DNA of 64,000 nucleotides from positions 5,952,001 to 6,016,000 of the forward strand of contig NZ_RJKL01000001.1 of assembly GCF_003751945.1 (NCBI RefSeq). The letters are read 5' to 3'. This document shows, in pieces, positions 44,970 to 54,511 of this stretch; positions within the stretch are counted from its first letter, which is position 1, and each line of letters starts with the position of its first letter. Below the pieces are notes generated by a model that saw only the letters and a list, made by a program, of their open reading frames with translations, was not told where the DNA came from and ran no database searches. The translations under genes and the position numbers were made by a program. This DNA comes from Couchioplanes caeruleus. GTDB lineage: Bacteria; Actinomycetota; Actinomycetes; Mycobacteriales; Micromonosporaceae.

Positions 44970-45329
44970 TCAGAACGCCGCGCGGAGGTGCTCGATCCGG
45001 GTCGCGCCCCTGGACTGTGGTGTGACCGCCACCACGTCGAAGCGGACCTCTCGTGGTCGCAGGGTGCTCTGCGCCAGCCAGCGGGACGCGAGTTTCCTCA
45101 GCCGTTGGACCTTGGTGCGGTCGACGGCCTCCGCCGGGCTTCCGTACGCGTCGCCGCGCCGGGTTTTCACCTCGCAGAACACGACGTCCTCGCCGTCGCG
45201 GAGGATCAGGTCGACTTCGCCGTCGTCGCAGCGCCAGTTGCGGGCCAGGACGACCAGGCCCTGATCGCTCAGGTGGCGTTCCGCGAGGCGTTCGCCGTAC
45301 GCGCCGACCGCCTGTCTCTGCTTCGTCAT
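44970..45329 (-). CDS. YraN-family (UPF0102) endonuclease-like protein
   Basis: The 119-residue protein has the Holliday-junction-resolvase-like fold motif of UPF0102, with GEVDLILRDGEDVVFCEVKTR (Asp, Glu-x-Lys) at about 36-56 and a conserved GAYGERLAERHL start. It heads the minus-strand yraN-comM-dprA unit. The true role is unclear. Confidence 0.92.
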   Translation of the reverse strand: MTKQRQAVGAYGERLAERHLSDQGLVVLARNWRCDDGEVDLILRDGEDVVFCEVKTRRGDAYGSPAEAVDRTKVQRLRKLASRWLAQSTLRPREVRFDVVAVTPQSRGATRIEHLRAAF

Positions 45330-45695
45330 GGCCGCCACCCTGGCCCGGGGGAGACGGAATCGCCTACCGGCGCTGTGGACGGTACAGAAATGTGGATAAC
45401 GCCCAAGCGCGGTGCAGCCGTGGTAGACGGCCCGCAAATCGGGCCCGGACCAGCCCGGGAGCGAGCACCCCGGCGCACGGCGTATGCTTGTCGGCGGCGA
45501 CCGCCCTGCGCGGTCGACCTCGCGCGCCCTCTGCCGCTGCTGTGAATCGATCAGTGCCATGTTCGATCATGAGCCGTCAGCGACGGCCCTCCCTGGTCCC
45601 GAATTGCTTCGGGCCCACTCCGGGCCGGCGACCGGGCGCCAGGACGCCCACCGCCGGTGAGCGTGACAACCAGGGATCACAGGGAGCAATTCACC
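45330..45695 (+). other. 366-nt region upstream of rpsB
   Basis: It holds the divergent promoters of yraN and rpsB and a probable long rpsB leader. A perfect DnaA box is on the minus strand at 45391-45399. No ORF was called. A structured S2 leader is possible. Confidence 0.45.
45391..45399 (-). promoter_or_regulatory. perfect DnaA box (TTATCCACA)
   Basis: The minus strand carries the exact consensus TTATCCACA within the yraN-rpsB gap. A single box far from an origin could titrate DnaA or regulate a neighbour, or it may occur by chance. Confidence 0.45.
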
Positions 45696-46538
45696 ATGGC
45701 CGTCGTGACCATGCGTCAGCTACTGGAGAGCGGTGTCCACTTCGGGCACCAGACCCGGCGCTGGAACCCGAAGATGAAGCGCTTCATCTTCACCGAGCGC
45801 AACGGTATCTACATCATCGACCTGCGCCAGACCCTCGACTACATCGAGAAGGCGTACAGCTTCGTGCGGGACACCGTCGCCGAGGGTGGCCACATCCTCT
45901 TCGTCGGCACCAAGAAGCAGGCTCAGGAGGCGATCGCCGAGCAGGCGACCCGTGTGGGCCAGCCGTACGTCAACCACCGCTGGCTGGGCGGCATGCTCAC
46001 CAACTTCCAGACGGTGTACAAGCGCCTGCAGCGCATGAAGGAGCTCGAGGCTCTGGGTGACCTGACCGGCACCGCCGCGGGTTACACCAAGAAGGAGACC
46101 CTGCAGCTCTTCCGCGAGAAGACCAAGCTCACCAAGACCCTCGGTGGCCTGCGGGACATGACGAAGGTGCCGTCGGCGATCTGGGTCGTCGACACCAAGA
46201 AGGAGCACATCGCCGTCGATGAGGCCCGCAAGCTGGGCATTCCGGTCATCGCGGTGCTCGACACCAACTGCGACCCGGACGAGGTCGACTTCCCGATCCC
46301 GGGTAACGACGACGCGATCCGCTCCGCCGAGCTGCTGACCAAGGTCGTCGCCACCGCGGTCGCCGACGGTCTGATCGCCCGTTCCGGCCGGGGCCGGGGC
46401 GGCGACGCCGACGCCAAGCCCGAGGCCACCACCGTCGCCGCCGGCGAGCCGCTGCCCGAGTGGGAGCGCGACCTCTACGAGGGCGCCGAGAAGAAGGCCG
46501 ACGAGACCGAGCAGCCGGTCGCGACCGCCGCGGAGTAA
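45696..46538 (+). CDS. rpsB: 30S ribosomal protein S2
   Basis: The 280-residue protein has the S2 hallmarks [20 protein letters not shown] and [14 protein letters not shown], and ends in an acidic Ala/Glu-rich tail. The ATG follows AGGGAG at about 9 nt. Cotranscribed with tsf, with a hairpin in between. Confidence 0.97.
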   Translation: MAVVTMRQLLESGVHFGHQTRRWNPKMKRFIFTERNGIYIIDLRQTLDYIEKAYSFVRDTVAEGGHILFVGTKKQAQEAIAEQATRVGQPYVNHRWLGGMLTNFQTVYKRLQRMKELEALGDLTGTAAGYTKKETLQLFREKTKLTKTLGGLRDMTKVPSAIWVVDTKKEHIAVDEARKLGIPVIAVLDTNCDPDEVDFPIPGNDDAIRSAELLTKVVATAVADGLIARSGRGRGGDADAKPEATTVAAGEPLPEWERDLYEGAEKKADETEQPVATAAE

Positions 46539-46550
46539 TTCCTCACGGTG

Positions 46551-46572
46551 CCGGCCGCCGCACGGCGGCCGG
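46551..46572 (+). terminator. attenuator-like hairpin between rpsB and tsf
   Basis: CCGGCCGCCG (46551-46560) pairs with CGGCGGCCGG (46563-46572); the CA between them would open to a larger loop. Further partial pairing extends the stem. No U-tract follows. Read-through control between rpsB and tsf is known in Streptomyces, and this position fits. Confidence 0.5.
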
Positions 46573-46611
46573 TGCCGCAGACCCGATACTCAGAGGATCG
46601 AAGAGAGAGCC

Positions 46612-47442
46612 ATGGCCAACTACACCGCCGCGGACGTCAAGAAGCTCCGCGACCTCACCGGCGCCGGCATGATGGACTGCAAGAAGGCGCTCGAGGAGTC
46701 GGACGGTGACTTCGACAAGGCCGTCGAGTTCCTGCGCATCAAGGGTGCCAAGGACGTCGGCAAGCGCGCGGGTCGCACCGCCGCCAACGGCATCGTCGCG
46801 CACTCCGGCACGGCGCTGCTCGAGCTGAACTGCGAGACGGACTTCGTCGCCAAGAACGCCGACTTCGTCGCGCTGGGTCAGCAGCTGGTCGAGCACGGTG
46901 CCAAGACCAAGGCCGCCGACGCCGCCGCGCTGCTCGGCTCGAAGCTCGAGGACGGCCGCGCCGTCGCCGACGTGGTCCAGGACTTCTCCGCCAAGATCGG
47001 CGAGAAGATCGTGGTCAACCGCTTCGCCGAGCTCGACGGCACCGTCGCGGTCTACCTGCACCGCAAGGCCCAGGACCTGCCGCCGCAGGTCGGTGTCCTG
47101 GTGCAGTACACCGGCAAGGACGACGAGGCCGGCGCCGACGACGCCCGCGCCGTCGGCATGCAGATCGCCGCGATGCGGCCGAAGTTCCTCACCCGCGACG
47201 AGGTGCCGGCCGAGACGGTCGAGAACGAGCGCCGCATCGCCGAGGAGACCGCGCGCGAGGAGGGCAAGCCCGAGCAGGCCCTGACCAAGATCGTCGAGGG
47301 CCGGGTGAACTCCTTCTTCAAGGACTTCGTCCTGCTCGAGCAGGCGTCGGTCACCGACAACAAGAAGACGGTCAAGCAGGTCGCCGCCGACGCCGGCATC
47401 GAGGTCACCCGCTTCGTCCGGTTCGAGGTCGGCCAGGAGTAA
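46612..47442 (+). CDS. tsf: Elongation factor Ts
   Basis: EF-Ts recycles EF-Tu-GDP. The 276-residue protein has the N-terminal UBA-like region with [19 protein letters not shown] and the core motif [14 protein letters not shown]. It lies downstream of rpsB and before pyrH. Confidence 0.97.
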   Translation: MANYTAADVKKLRDLTGAGMMDCKKALEESDGDFDKAVEFLRIKGAKDVGKRAGRTAANGIVAHSGTALLELNCETDFVAKNADFVALGQQLVEHGAKTKAADAAALLGSKLEDGRAVADVVQDFSAKIGEKIVVNRFAELDGTVAVYLHRKAQDLPPQVGVLVQYTGKDDEAGADDARAVGMQIAAMRPKFLTRDEVPAETVENERRIAEETAREEGKPEQALTKIVEGRVNSFFKDFVLLEQASVTDNKKTVKQVAADAGIEVTRFVRFEVGQE

Positions 47443-47464
47443 TCCAGCCGCCGGCGTACTGCGC

Positions 47465-47500
47465 GGGAGGTCGGGACGCTGGACAAGCGCCCGGCCTCCC
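47465..47500 (+). terminator. hairpin after tsf
   Basis: A 15-bp stem with one bulge (47465-47480 with 47486-47500) and a 5-nt loop follows the tsf stop by 22 nt. There is no U-tract, so it may be a partial or factor-assisted terminator. pyrH starts 44 nt later. Confidence 0.6.
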
Positions 47501-47544
47501 CGTCACATAAGGTCTCGGGTTAGCGAAGGAAGGGCGGGGTCGGC

Positions 47545-48309
47545 ATGACGATGGTGACCGAGCAGACTGTTGCGGTGAGCGAGATCCCGGCGCCGCGGCC
47601 CGAACGGCCCCGGCGGGTTGTCCTCAAGCTCTCCGGCGAGGTCTTCGGCGGTGGTGCGGTCGGTGTCGACCCCGACGTCGTCCAGGGCATCGCCCGGCAG
47701 ATCGCTACGGTGACGCGGCGTGGCGTCCAGATCGCCGTCGTCGTCGGAGGCGGCAACTTCTTCCGCGGCGCCGAGCTGCAGAAGCGCGGCATGGACCGCA
47801 ACCGTGCTGACTACATGGGCATGCTCGGCACGGTCATGAACTGCCTCGCCCTGCAGGACTTCCTCGAGAAGGAGGGCATCGAGACGCGGGTGCAGACCGC
47901 GATCACGATGGCCCAGGTCGCGGAGCCGTACATTCCACTGCGTGCCATCCGCCACCTCGAGAAGGGCCGGGTCGTCATCTTCGGCGCCGGCGCCGGCATG
48001 CCGTACTTCTCCACGGACACCGTCACGGCGCAGCGTGCCCTGGAGATCCACGCCGATCTGGTGCTCATGAGCAAGAACGGCGTCGACGGCGTCTACACCG
48101 CCGACCCCCGTACGGATCCCGCGGCCCGCAAGATCGACCACATCACCTTCGCCGGCGTCCTCCAGCAGGGCCTGCGGGTGGCCGACCAGGCCGCCTTCAG
48201 CCTGTGCGAGGAGAACGGCCTGCCGATGCTCGTCTTCGGTGCCCAGGGTGACGAGACCATCGTCCGCGCGGTCAGCGGCGAGAAGATCGGTACCTTGATC
48301 ACCACCTGA
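47545..48309 (+). CDS. pyrH: Uridylate kinase
   Basis: UMP kinase makes UDP. The 254-residue protein has [13 protein letters not shown] near 30, [13 protein letters not shown] and [13 protein letters not shown], the amino-acid-kinase fold motifs. The N-terminal ~25 residues are an extra Pro/Glu-rich segment. Start ATG; ATG/GTG codons further in are alternatives. Confidence 0.96.
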   Translation: MTMVTEQTVAVSEIPAPRPERPRRVVLKLSGEVFGGGAVGVDPDVVQGIARQIATVTRRGVQIAVVVGGGNFFRGAELQKRGMDRNRADYMGMLGTVMNCLALQDFLEKEGIETRVQTAITMAQVAEPYIPLRAIRHLEKGRVVIFGAGAGMPYFSTDTVTAQRALEIHADLVLMSKNGVDGVYTADPRTDPAARKIDHITFAGVLQQGLRVADQAAFSLCEENGLPMLVFGAQGDETIVRAVSGEKIGTLITT

Positions 48310-48365
48310 TCCCGCGCCACCCCCACCATCGGATTTTTCAGCAGAAGCAAGGAGGCGACGGAGCG

Positions 48366-48923
48366 GTGATCGACGAGATCCTCTTCGAGGCCGAAGAAAA
48401 GATGGAGAGCGCGGTCGAGCACGCCAAGGAGGAGTTCGCCGCGATCCGTACGGGTCGTGCCACGCCGGCGATGTTCTCCAAGATCGTTGTCGACTACTAC
48501 GGCGCGCCGACCCCGGTGACCCAGATGGCGTCCGTCGGGGTGCCCGAGCCGCGCATGGTGATCGTGAAGCCCTACGACGCGTCGCAGCTCGGCGCGATCG
48601 AGCGCGCGATCCGCGACTCCGACCTCGGGGTGAACCCCAACAACGAGGGCACCCAGTTGCGCATCCACCTGCCGCAGATGACCGAGGAGCGGCGTCGCGA
48701 GATGATCAAGGTCGCGCGGCACAAGGCCGAGGAGGGGCGCGTGGCGATCCGCAACGTGCGCCGCAAGGCCAAGGAGCAGCTCGACCGCCTGGTCAAGGAC
48801 GGCGAGGCCGGTGAGGACGACGGCCGCCGCGCCGAGAAGGAGCTCGACGACGTCACCCACCGCTATGTCGCGGTGGTCGACGAGCTGGTCAAGCACAAGG
48901 AAGCCGAGCTGCTCGAGGTCTGA
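48366..48923 (+). CDS. frr: Ribosome-recycling factor
   Basis: RRF splits post-termination ribosomes with EF-G. The 185-residue protein has the family start [18 protein letters not shown], the [11 protein letters not shown] motif and the [10 protein letters not shown] end. GTG start with AAGGAGG upstream. The stop overlaps the cdsA ATG by 1 nt. Confidence 0.97.
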   Translation: MIDEILFEAEEKMESAVEHAKEEFAAIRTGRATPAMFSKIVVDYYGAPTPVTQMASVGVPEPRMVIVKPYDASQLGAIERAIRDSDLGVNPNNEGTQLRIHLPQMTEERRREMIKVARHKAEEGRVAIRNVRRKAKEQLDRLVKDGEAGEDDGRRAEKELDDVTHRYVAVVDELVKHKEAELLEV

Positions 48924-50032
48924 TGACGTACCCCGAGCCCCGCGGCGGGCACCCCTCCGGCAGCCGGGCGTCAGGACCCTCCGACGCCCCGCTCAACGCC
49001 GGGCATGCACCCGCCGAGCGGCTCGGGCAGGACCGGCATCCCGTCGCCCCGGCCCGGCCGTCCGGCGCGCTGCGGGCGGCCGAGCCGGACTGGGCGGCAC
49101 CCACGGCCGCGACCTCCACCTCTCAGGCGGAGTGGGAGTTGACCACCGCGGAAGCCGGCCGCCGGGGACCGGGTAAGCGCCGAGCGGGACGAGACGGGAA
49201 GCCGGTGCCGGCGAAGCAGAAGGGCAAAGCGGGCCGCAACCTGCCCGCGGCGATCGGCGTCGGCGTGGGCCTCGGCCTGGTCATCCTGCTCTCTCTGGTG
49301 ATCCGGAAGGAAGCCTTCCTCGGCGTCCTCGTGGTCGTCGCGGGCGTGGGCATCTGGGAGACCGTCCGAGCGCTCAAGGTCGCCGGGGCGCGGCCCCCGC
49401 TGGTCCCGCTCTTCGCCGGCGGCATCCTGATGATCGGCCTGGCCTGGTTCTACGGGCCGGACGCGCTCCAACTCGGCCTGCTGGCCACGCTGCTCGCCAC
49501 CGTCGTCTGGCGCTTCAGCGAGCACAAGGCCGGCTTCCGGCGGGATCTGGCCGCGGCCGCCCTGGTCGCCGTCTACGTGCCGTTCCTGCTCGGCTTCGGC
49601 GTGCTGCTCGCCGAGCCGGACGACGGACCCTCGCGCGTGCTGTCCGCGCTGATCGCGGTGATCCTCTCCGACACCGGCGGGTATGCGGCCGGTGTGTTCT
49701 TCGGCAAGCACCCGATGGCCCCCACGATCAGCCCCAAGAAGTCCTGGGAGGGCTTCGCCGGCTCGGTGACCGCCGCCGCCGTGGGCAGCGGGCTGTTGCT
49801 GTACTTCCTGCTCGACGTCTCGTTCGGGTGGGGTCTGCTGTTCGGTGCCGTGATCTCCGTCGCAGCGGTCACGGGTGATCTCGCCGAGTCGATGCTCAAG
49901 CGCGACATCGGGGTCAAGGACATGAGCAACCTGCTGCCGGGCCACGGCGGGCTCATGGACCGGCTCGACTCCATCCTGTTCGCGGTCCCCGCGGCATATC
50001 TGCTGCTCTCCCTCATCGCGCCGCCGGGGTAG
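48923..50032 (+). CDS. cdsA: Phosphatidate cytidylyltransferase
   Basis: CdsA makes CDP-diacylglycerol for phospholipid synthesis. The 369-residue protein has a ~95-residue Pro/Ala/Gly-rich cytoplasmic N-terminus not present in E. coli CdsA, about eight transmembrane segments and the signature [18 protein letters not shown] with [11 protein letters not shown] following. It is translationally coupled to frr. Confidence 0.95.
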   Translation: MTYPEPRGGHPSGSRASGPSDAPLNAGHAPAERLGQDRHPVAPARPSGALRAAEPDWAAPTAATSTSQAEWELTTAEAGRRGPGKRRAGRDGKPVPAKQKGKAGRNLPAAIGVGVGLGLVILLSLVIRKEAFLGVLVVVAGVGIWETVRALKVAGARPPLVPLFAGGILMIGLAWFYGPDALQLGLLATLLATVVWRFSEHKAGFRRDLAAAALVAVYVPFLLGFGVLLAEPDDGPSRVLSALIAVILSDTGGYAAGVFFGKHPMAPTISPKKSWEGFAGSVTAAAVGSGLLLYFLLDVSFGWGLLFGAVISVAAVTGDLAESMLKRDIGVKDMSNLLPGHGGLMDRLDSILFAVPAAYLLLSLIAPPG

Positions 50033-50066
50033 GCATGTGTACTCGACGTGGGAGACTGGATCCGTC

Positions 50067-51245
50067 ATGACGATTCTTCCGGTCATTCCGACCAGCCCCG
50101 ACCAGCCCGACGCGGTGTCCACGCGCCGTCGTCCCGCCATGCCCCCGCGCCACCTCGCCGACCTCGACCTGGCCGGGCGCCGGGCCGCCGTGGCCGACCT
50201 CGGCGAGCCTGCCTTCCGGGCCAAGCAGCTCTCCACCCACTACTTCGGCCGGCTCGTGCGCGACCCCGCGGCCATGACCGACCTGCCGGCCGCCTCCCGC
50301 GACCGTCTCACCGAGGTGCTGCTGCCCACGCTGCTCACCCCGCAGCGGGAGCTGGCCTGTGACGACGGCGCCACCCGCAAAACGCTGTGGAAGCTGCACG
50401 ACGGCGCCATGGTCGAGAGCGTGCTCATGGGCTACCCCGACCGGGTCACCGCCTGCGTGTCCAGCCAGGCTGGCTGCGGCATGGCGTGCCCGTTCTGCGC
50501 CACCGGGCAGGCCGGGCTCACCCGCAACCTGTCCGTGGCCGAGATCGTCGACCAGGTCGTGTATCTCGCGGGCGTGGCCGCCTCGGGCGCGGTCACCGGC
50601 TCGCCGCCGCGGCTGTCCCGGGTCGTCTTCATGGGCATGGGCGAGCCGCTGGCGAACTATCCGCGGGTGATCGAGGCCGTGCGCCGCCTCACAGCGCCTG
50701 CACCGGAGGGTCTCGGGCTCTCACAACGGCACATCACCGTGTCGACCGTGGGTCTGGTGCCCGCAATGCGCCGGTTGATAGCCGAAGGGCTGTCTGTGAC
50801 CCTTGCGTTGTCCCTGCACGCCCCCGATGATGATCTGCGCGATGAGCTTGTGCCCGTCAACCAGCGCTGGAAGGTGGCCGAGGTGCTCGATGCCGCGTTC
50901 GACTACGCGGCGCAGACCGGTCGTCGGATCTCCATCGAATACGCCCTGATCAGGGACGTAAACGATCAGCCCTGGCGTGCCGACCTGCTCGGCAGGCTGC
51001 TGCACGGCAAGCTGGCGCATGTGAACCTGATCCCGCTCAACCCGACGCCGGGCAGCCGGTGGGACGCCAGCCCCAAGCCGGTCGAGCGCGAGTTCGTCCG
51101 CCGGCTGCGCGAGGCGGGCGTCGCGACGACGGTCCGCGACACCCGGGGGCGGGAGATCGATGGTGCGTGCGGCCAGTTGGCCGCAAGCGAGCTGACGGTG
51201 GTGGACGCAGGGGGCGCCGCCGCCGACGCGGAGGTGGCACGATGA
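50067..51245 (+). CDS. rlmN: 23S rRNA (adenine2503-C2)-methyltransferase RlmN
   Basis: This radical-SAM enzyme methylates A2503 in 23S rRNA and A37 in some tRNAs. The 392-residue protein has the CxxxCxxC cluster in [13 protein letters not shown] (near 137), [20 protein letters not shown] and the C-terminal catalytic Cys in [11 protein letters not shown] gives [13 protein letters not shown] at 50037 is an alternative. Confidence 0.95.
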   Translation: MTILPVIPTSPDQPDAVSTRRRPAMPPRHLADLDLAGRRAAVADLGEPAFRAKQLSTHYFGRLVRDPAAMTDLPAASRDRLTEVLLPTLLTPQRELACDDGATRKTLWKLHDGAMVESVLMGYPDRVTACVSSQAGCGMACPFCATGQAGLTRNLSVAEIVDQVVYLAGVAASGAVTGSPPRLSRVVFMGMGEPLANYPRVIEAVRRLTAPAPEGLGLSQRHITVSTVGLVPAMRRLIAEGLSVTLALSLHAPDDDLRDELVPVNQRWKVAEVLDAAFDYAAQTGRRISIEYALIRDVNDQPWRADLLGRLLHGKLAHVNLIPLNPTPGSRWDASPKPVEREFVRRLREAGVATTVRDTRGREIDGACGQLAASELTVVDAGGAAADAEVAR

Positions 51246-51285
51246 CTGGGGCCGGTTCCCAGCGGACGCGAATTTGGGAGACGTT

Positions 51286-52383
51286 GTGACGAGTCAGGGG
51301 CAGCGTTTCCGCCGTCGCGCACTGCGCCGCGGCTACAAGGTGGACGAGGTGGACGCCTTCCTCGACCGGGTCGAGGCGACCCTCGCCGGCGAGCAGGTCG
51401 GCGCGCCCGTCGGCGCCCAGGAGGTGCACGACGTCGTCTTCCGCGTGCGTTTCGGCGGCTACGACGAGTGGCAGGTCGACCTGCACCTCGACCGGGTGGA
51501 GCGGCAGCTCGCCGAGTTCGAGGACCGGGGTGGCCGTGCCCCGGAGGCCCGCATGCAACCCGAACCGATGCGCGGCGGGGGCATGCCCGCCGACCGGATG
51601 GGCCAGTCGCTGGGACGCTCCTCCCCGCCGACCGAGCGGCTGTCCGCCCCGGTCCGCGACGACCGCCAGTTCGCCCGCGAGGACCAGTACGCCCGGGAAG
51701 ACCAGTACGCCCGCGAGGACCAGTACGCGCGCGAAGACCAGTACGCCCGCGACCCGTACGCGCAGGACGACCGCATGTCGCCGCAGCAGATGCCGCAGCG
51801 GCAGCAGATGCCGGCGCCGGACCCGTACGGGCGTTACGACGAGCCGACCGGCTACGGCCAGCAGATGCCGCAGCGGCCGGCCGGGCCGCAGGGCTACGAC
51901 ACGGGCGGTTACGAGCAGTTCGAGCCGGGCCGGCACGGCAAGCCCGACATGACCGCGGAGATCCGCATGCCGGAGCGCGACCGCGGCTTCGGCGGCCCGG
52001 CCCCGATGAGCGGCCCGCCGATGAGCGGTCCCCCGATGGGTGGCCCGGCCCCGATGAGCGGCCCGCCCATGAGCGGCCCTCCGATGGGCGGCGGCCCCGG
52101 GGGAGGCCCCGGCGGGGGTCCGGGCGGCAGCCCCGAGCTCTACCGCGTCGACCAGCTCCGTCGCACCTTCCAGCCGCGGCGCTTCGGCAGCGGATACGAC
52201 CCGGCGCAGGTCGACCGCCTCTTCGAGAGCATCATGCAGGCCATGACCGGCCGGGGCCCGATGCCGGTGCCCGAGAACGAGCTCGACACGCTGCAGTTCG
52301 GGCTGGTTCCCGGCGGCTACTTCGAGGCCGAGGTCGACGCCGCCCTACGCGAGGTGAAGGACATCCTGCTACACCTGCGGTGA
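51286..52383 (+). CDS. DivIVA-like protein with two terminal domains and repetitive centre
   Basis: The 365-residue protein has DivIVA-type segments at both ends: RALRRGYKVDEVDAFLDRVE near the start, and RFGSGYDPAQVDRLFESI near 300. The centre is low complexity. Residues ~130-155 repeat AREDQY four to five times, and ~240-285 are Gly/Pro/Met-rich (SGPPMSGPPMGG). DivIVA/Wag31 proteins scaffold polar growth; this Gly/Met-rich paralogue probably has a related envelope role. GTG follows TTGGGAG at 5 nt. Confidence 0.75.
   Translation: MTSQGQRFRRRALRRGYKVDEVDAFLDRVEATLAGEQVGAPVGAQEVHDVVFRVRFGGYDEWQVDLHLDRVERQLAEFEDRGGRAPEARMQPEPMRGGGMPADRMGQSLGRSSPPTERLSAPVRDDRQFAREDQYAREDQYAREDQYAREDQYARDPYAQDDRMSPQQMPQRQQMPAPDPYGRYDEPTGYGQQMPQRPAGPQGYDTGGYEQFEPGRHGKPDMTAEIRMPERDRGFGGPAPMSGPPMSGPPMGGPAPMSGPPMSGPPMGGGPGGGPGGGPGGSPELYRVDQLRRTFQPRRFGSGYDPAQVDRLFESIMQAMTGRGPMPVPENELDTLQFGLVPGGYFEAEVDAALREVKDILLHLR
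51673..51744 (+). repeat. 18-bp in-frame tandem repeat
   Basis: Four units of GCCCGCGAGGACCAGTAC with synonymous changes (51673, 51691, 51709, 51727) encode AREDQY. Synonymous drift suggests selection on the peptide. Confidence 0.85.
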
Positions 52384-52410
52384 GCCCGCGACAAGCGGTG
52401 AGCCGCGAAA

Positions 52411-52443
52411 AAGGCCCGCCTCCCACCAGGGAGAGCGGGCCTT
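52411..52443. terminator. bidirectional intrinsic terminator
   Basis: A 14-bp stem (52411-52424 with 52429-52443, one bulged A) with an ACCA loop lies between convergent genes. GAAAAAGG on the left gives a U-rich tail for minus-strand transcripts of the DUF2631-like gene. Confidence 0.8.
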
Positions 52444-52459
52444 CGCGCGTCTGCGGAGG

Positions 52460-52687
52460 CTACTGGTCGTTCGGCTTGAGGCCGTTGCGGCGCAGGACCA
52501 CGTCGCCCAGCACGATCAGGACCAGCATCGCCGCCGTACCGATGAGCCAGATGTTCTCGGTGTTGCCTTCGTGGTTTCCCCACAGCATCGTCAGCAGGAC
52601 GACGGCCGTCCCGAGCGCGCCGATCCGGGCCGACTTGCGGTTGCCCGGCTTGAGCTGGTCAGGCGCGTAAACCGGCTCTTCTGCCAC
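52460..52687 (-). CDS. Two-helix membrane protein (DUF2631-like)
   Basis: The 75-residue protein has two transmembrane helices (about 22-38 and 46-66), a WGNHEGNTENIWLIGTAAM segment and an LRRNGLK end. This recalls the actinobacterial DUF2631 family found near rlmN/dxr. GTG at 52687 has an excellent GGGAGG ribosome-binding site. A longer start upstream lacks support. Confidence 0.75.
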   Translation of the reverse strand: MAEEPVYAPDQLKPGNRKSARIGALGTAVVLLTMLWGNHEGNTENIWLIGTAAMLVLIVLGDVVLRRNGLKPNDQ

Positions 52688-52814
52688 GAGGTCCTCCCGA
52701 AACGAACGCTTCCCTGGTGGCACACAGTGTCGCACGACGCCTCCGCGCGCGGCTCACCAACCCGTACCCGGTACCTTCGATGCCGTCGGATTTGTGCGAG
52801 CCGAGGGAGCGAGA

Positions 52815-54365
52815 GTGCGGATCACGGGCACTGGGCATGCCAGCATGCGGATCGACACGGGCGCGGGCAGCATCCTGTGCGACCCGTGGGTCAACCCGGC
52901 GTATTTCGCGTCGTGGTTCCCGTTCCCGGACAACTCGCTGCTGGACTGGGAGGCGCTGGGCGACGTCGACTACCTCTACGTCTCCCACCTGCACCGGGAC
53001 CACTTCGACGCCGAGCATCTGAAGCGGTTCATCAGCAAGAAAGCCACGGTCCTCCTCCCGGAGTATCCGACCAGCCAGCTCGAGGACGAGCTGCGTGACC
53101 TCGGCTTCACCAGCTTCCTGAGGACCAGGAGCGACGAGGTGCATGAGCTCGACGGCGGCCTCAAGGTCATGATCCAGGCGCTGATCAGCCCTACCGACGG
53201 CCCCATCGGCGACTCCTCCCTCTGGGTGGAATACGACGGTGTCCGCCTGCTCAACCAGAACGACGCCCGGCCGTCCGACCTCTCCCGCTTCGCCGAGCTG
53301 GGCCACGTGCACGCGCACATGCTCCAGTTCTCCGGCGCGATCTGGTATCCGATGGTCTACGAGCTGCCCACCGCCGCGAAGACGGCCTTCGGCAAGCAGA
53401 AGCGCGACCGGCAGTTCGACCGCACCTGGCGCTACATCGACGACCTGAAGGCCGACCACGTCTTCCCTATCGCCGGCCCGCCGTGCTTCCTCGACGACGA
53501 GCTGTGGCAGTTCAACGACATCTTCGGCGACGAGGGGAACATCTTCCCCGACCAGTCGGTGTTCATGAGCGAGTACGCGAAGGTCGGCGGCACCAACGGC
53601 GTCGTGCTGCTCCCGGGCAGCGCTTCGGAGGTCACCGCCACGGGCGACATCACGACCACCCACCCCACCGACGTCGACGAGTTCTTCGCGAACAAGAAGG
53701 CGCACCTCGAGGAGATGCGCGAGCGCAAGGCGCCGATCATCGCCGCCGAGAAGGCCTCCTGGCGGCACCCCGAGATCGACGTGCTGGGCGAGCTGAAGAA
53801 GCGCATCGAGCCGCTGCTCGAGGAGTCCATCTACCTGGCCAAGGGCGTCGGCGGCCCGGTCCGCTTCGACCTGGTCAGCTACGACGGCGACGCGGTCGAG
53901 TCGATCGTCGTGGACTTCCCCGGCAAGCAGGTCCGCGCGTACGCCGACGAGAAGGTCCGCTACCGCTTCCGCACCCAGCGCGAGCTGATCGAGCACCTCA
54001 TCTTCATCGACGAGGGCGACTGGGTGAACTCCCTCTTCCTGAGCTGCCGCTTCTCCGCCGCCCGCATCGGGCAGTACAACGAGTTCGTCTACGCGTTCTT
54101 CAAGTGCCTCAGCGAGGAGCGACTGCAGTACGCCGAGGGCTGGTATGACGAGCACGAGAAGGCCGTCGAGGCGGAGGACACCCACCTGGGCGAGTGGACG
54201 GTCCAGCGGCGCTGCCCGCACCTGAAGGCGGATCTGAGCCGGTTCGGGATCGTCGAGGGGAATGTGCTCACCTGTCAGCTCCACGGCTGGAAGTTCGACT
54301 TGCCGAGCGGGAAGTGCTTGACGAGTGTGGGGCACAAGATCCGAGCGGAAAAGACAGGTTCCTAA
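52815..54365 (+). CDS. MBL-fold hydrolase fused to a Rieske [2Fe-2S] domain
   Basis: The 516-residue protein begins with a UlaG-like metallo-beta-lactamase domain (GTGHASMRIDTGAGSIL, metal motif SHLHRDHFD near 59). A middle helical region follows. It ends in a Rieske domain with CPH in QRRCPHLKADLS and CQLHGWKFDLPSGKC near 488, giving the C-x-H/C-x2-H ligand set. Similar fusions exist in actinobacteria and cyanobacteria, with unclear substrate. GTG follows GAGGGAG. The cytoplasmic enzyme might couple hydrolysis to an electron-transfer or sensing role (inference). Confidence 0.88.
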   Translation: MRITGTGHASMRIDTGAGSILCDPWVNPAYFASWFPFPDNSLLDWEALGDVDYLYVSHLHRDHFDAEHLKRFISKKATVLLPEYPTSQLEDELRDLGFTSFLRTRSDEVHELDGGLKVMIQALISPTDGPIGDSSLWVEYDGVRLLNQNDARPSDLSRFAELGHVHAHMLQFSGAIWYPMVYELPTAAKTAFGKQKRDRQFDRTWRYIDDLKADHVFPIAGPPCFLDDELWQFNDIFGDEGNIFPDQSVFMSEYAKVGGTNGVVLLPGSASEVTATGDITTTHPTDVDEFFANKKAHLEEMRERKAPIIAAEKASWRHPEIDVLGELKKRIEPLLEESIYLAKGVGGPVRFDLVSYDGDAVESIVVDFPGKQVRAYADEKVRYRFRTQRELIEHLIFIDEGDWVNSLFLSCRFSAARIGQYNEFVYAFFKCLSEERLQYAEGWYDEHEKAVEAEDTHLGEWTVQRRCPHLKADLSRFGIVEGNVLTCQLHGWKFDLPSGKCLTSVGHKIRAEKTGS

Positions 54366-54425
54366 GAGCGTGATGTCGTAGCGGGGTGGTGGGTACAGAC
54401 CGCTGCTCCCGCCGAGGGCCGGGGC

Positions 54426-54464
54426 GGGCCGAGCAGGGCGCGGGGCGCCCAGAACGCTCGGCCC
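54426..54464. terminator. branched hairpin between convergent genes
   Basis: GGGCCGAGC (54426-54434) pairs with GCTCGGCCC (54456-54464) and encloses a GGGCG/CGCCC hairpin. No U-tract. It is a probable terminator between the Rieske fusion and the flavoprotein. Confidence 0.5.
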
Positions 54465-54511
54465 ACCCCGGCGACGTGCGTGAGTGGTCGCGCCCGAAGG
54501 TCAACCCCGCG

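Noticed and set aside
45391..45399. Replication origin
   Set aside because: A single box without dnaA/dnaN, AT-rich unwinding region or box cluster is not an origin.
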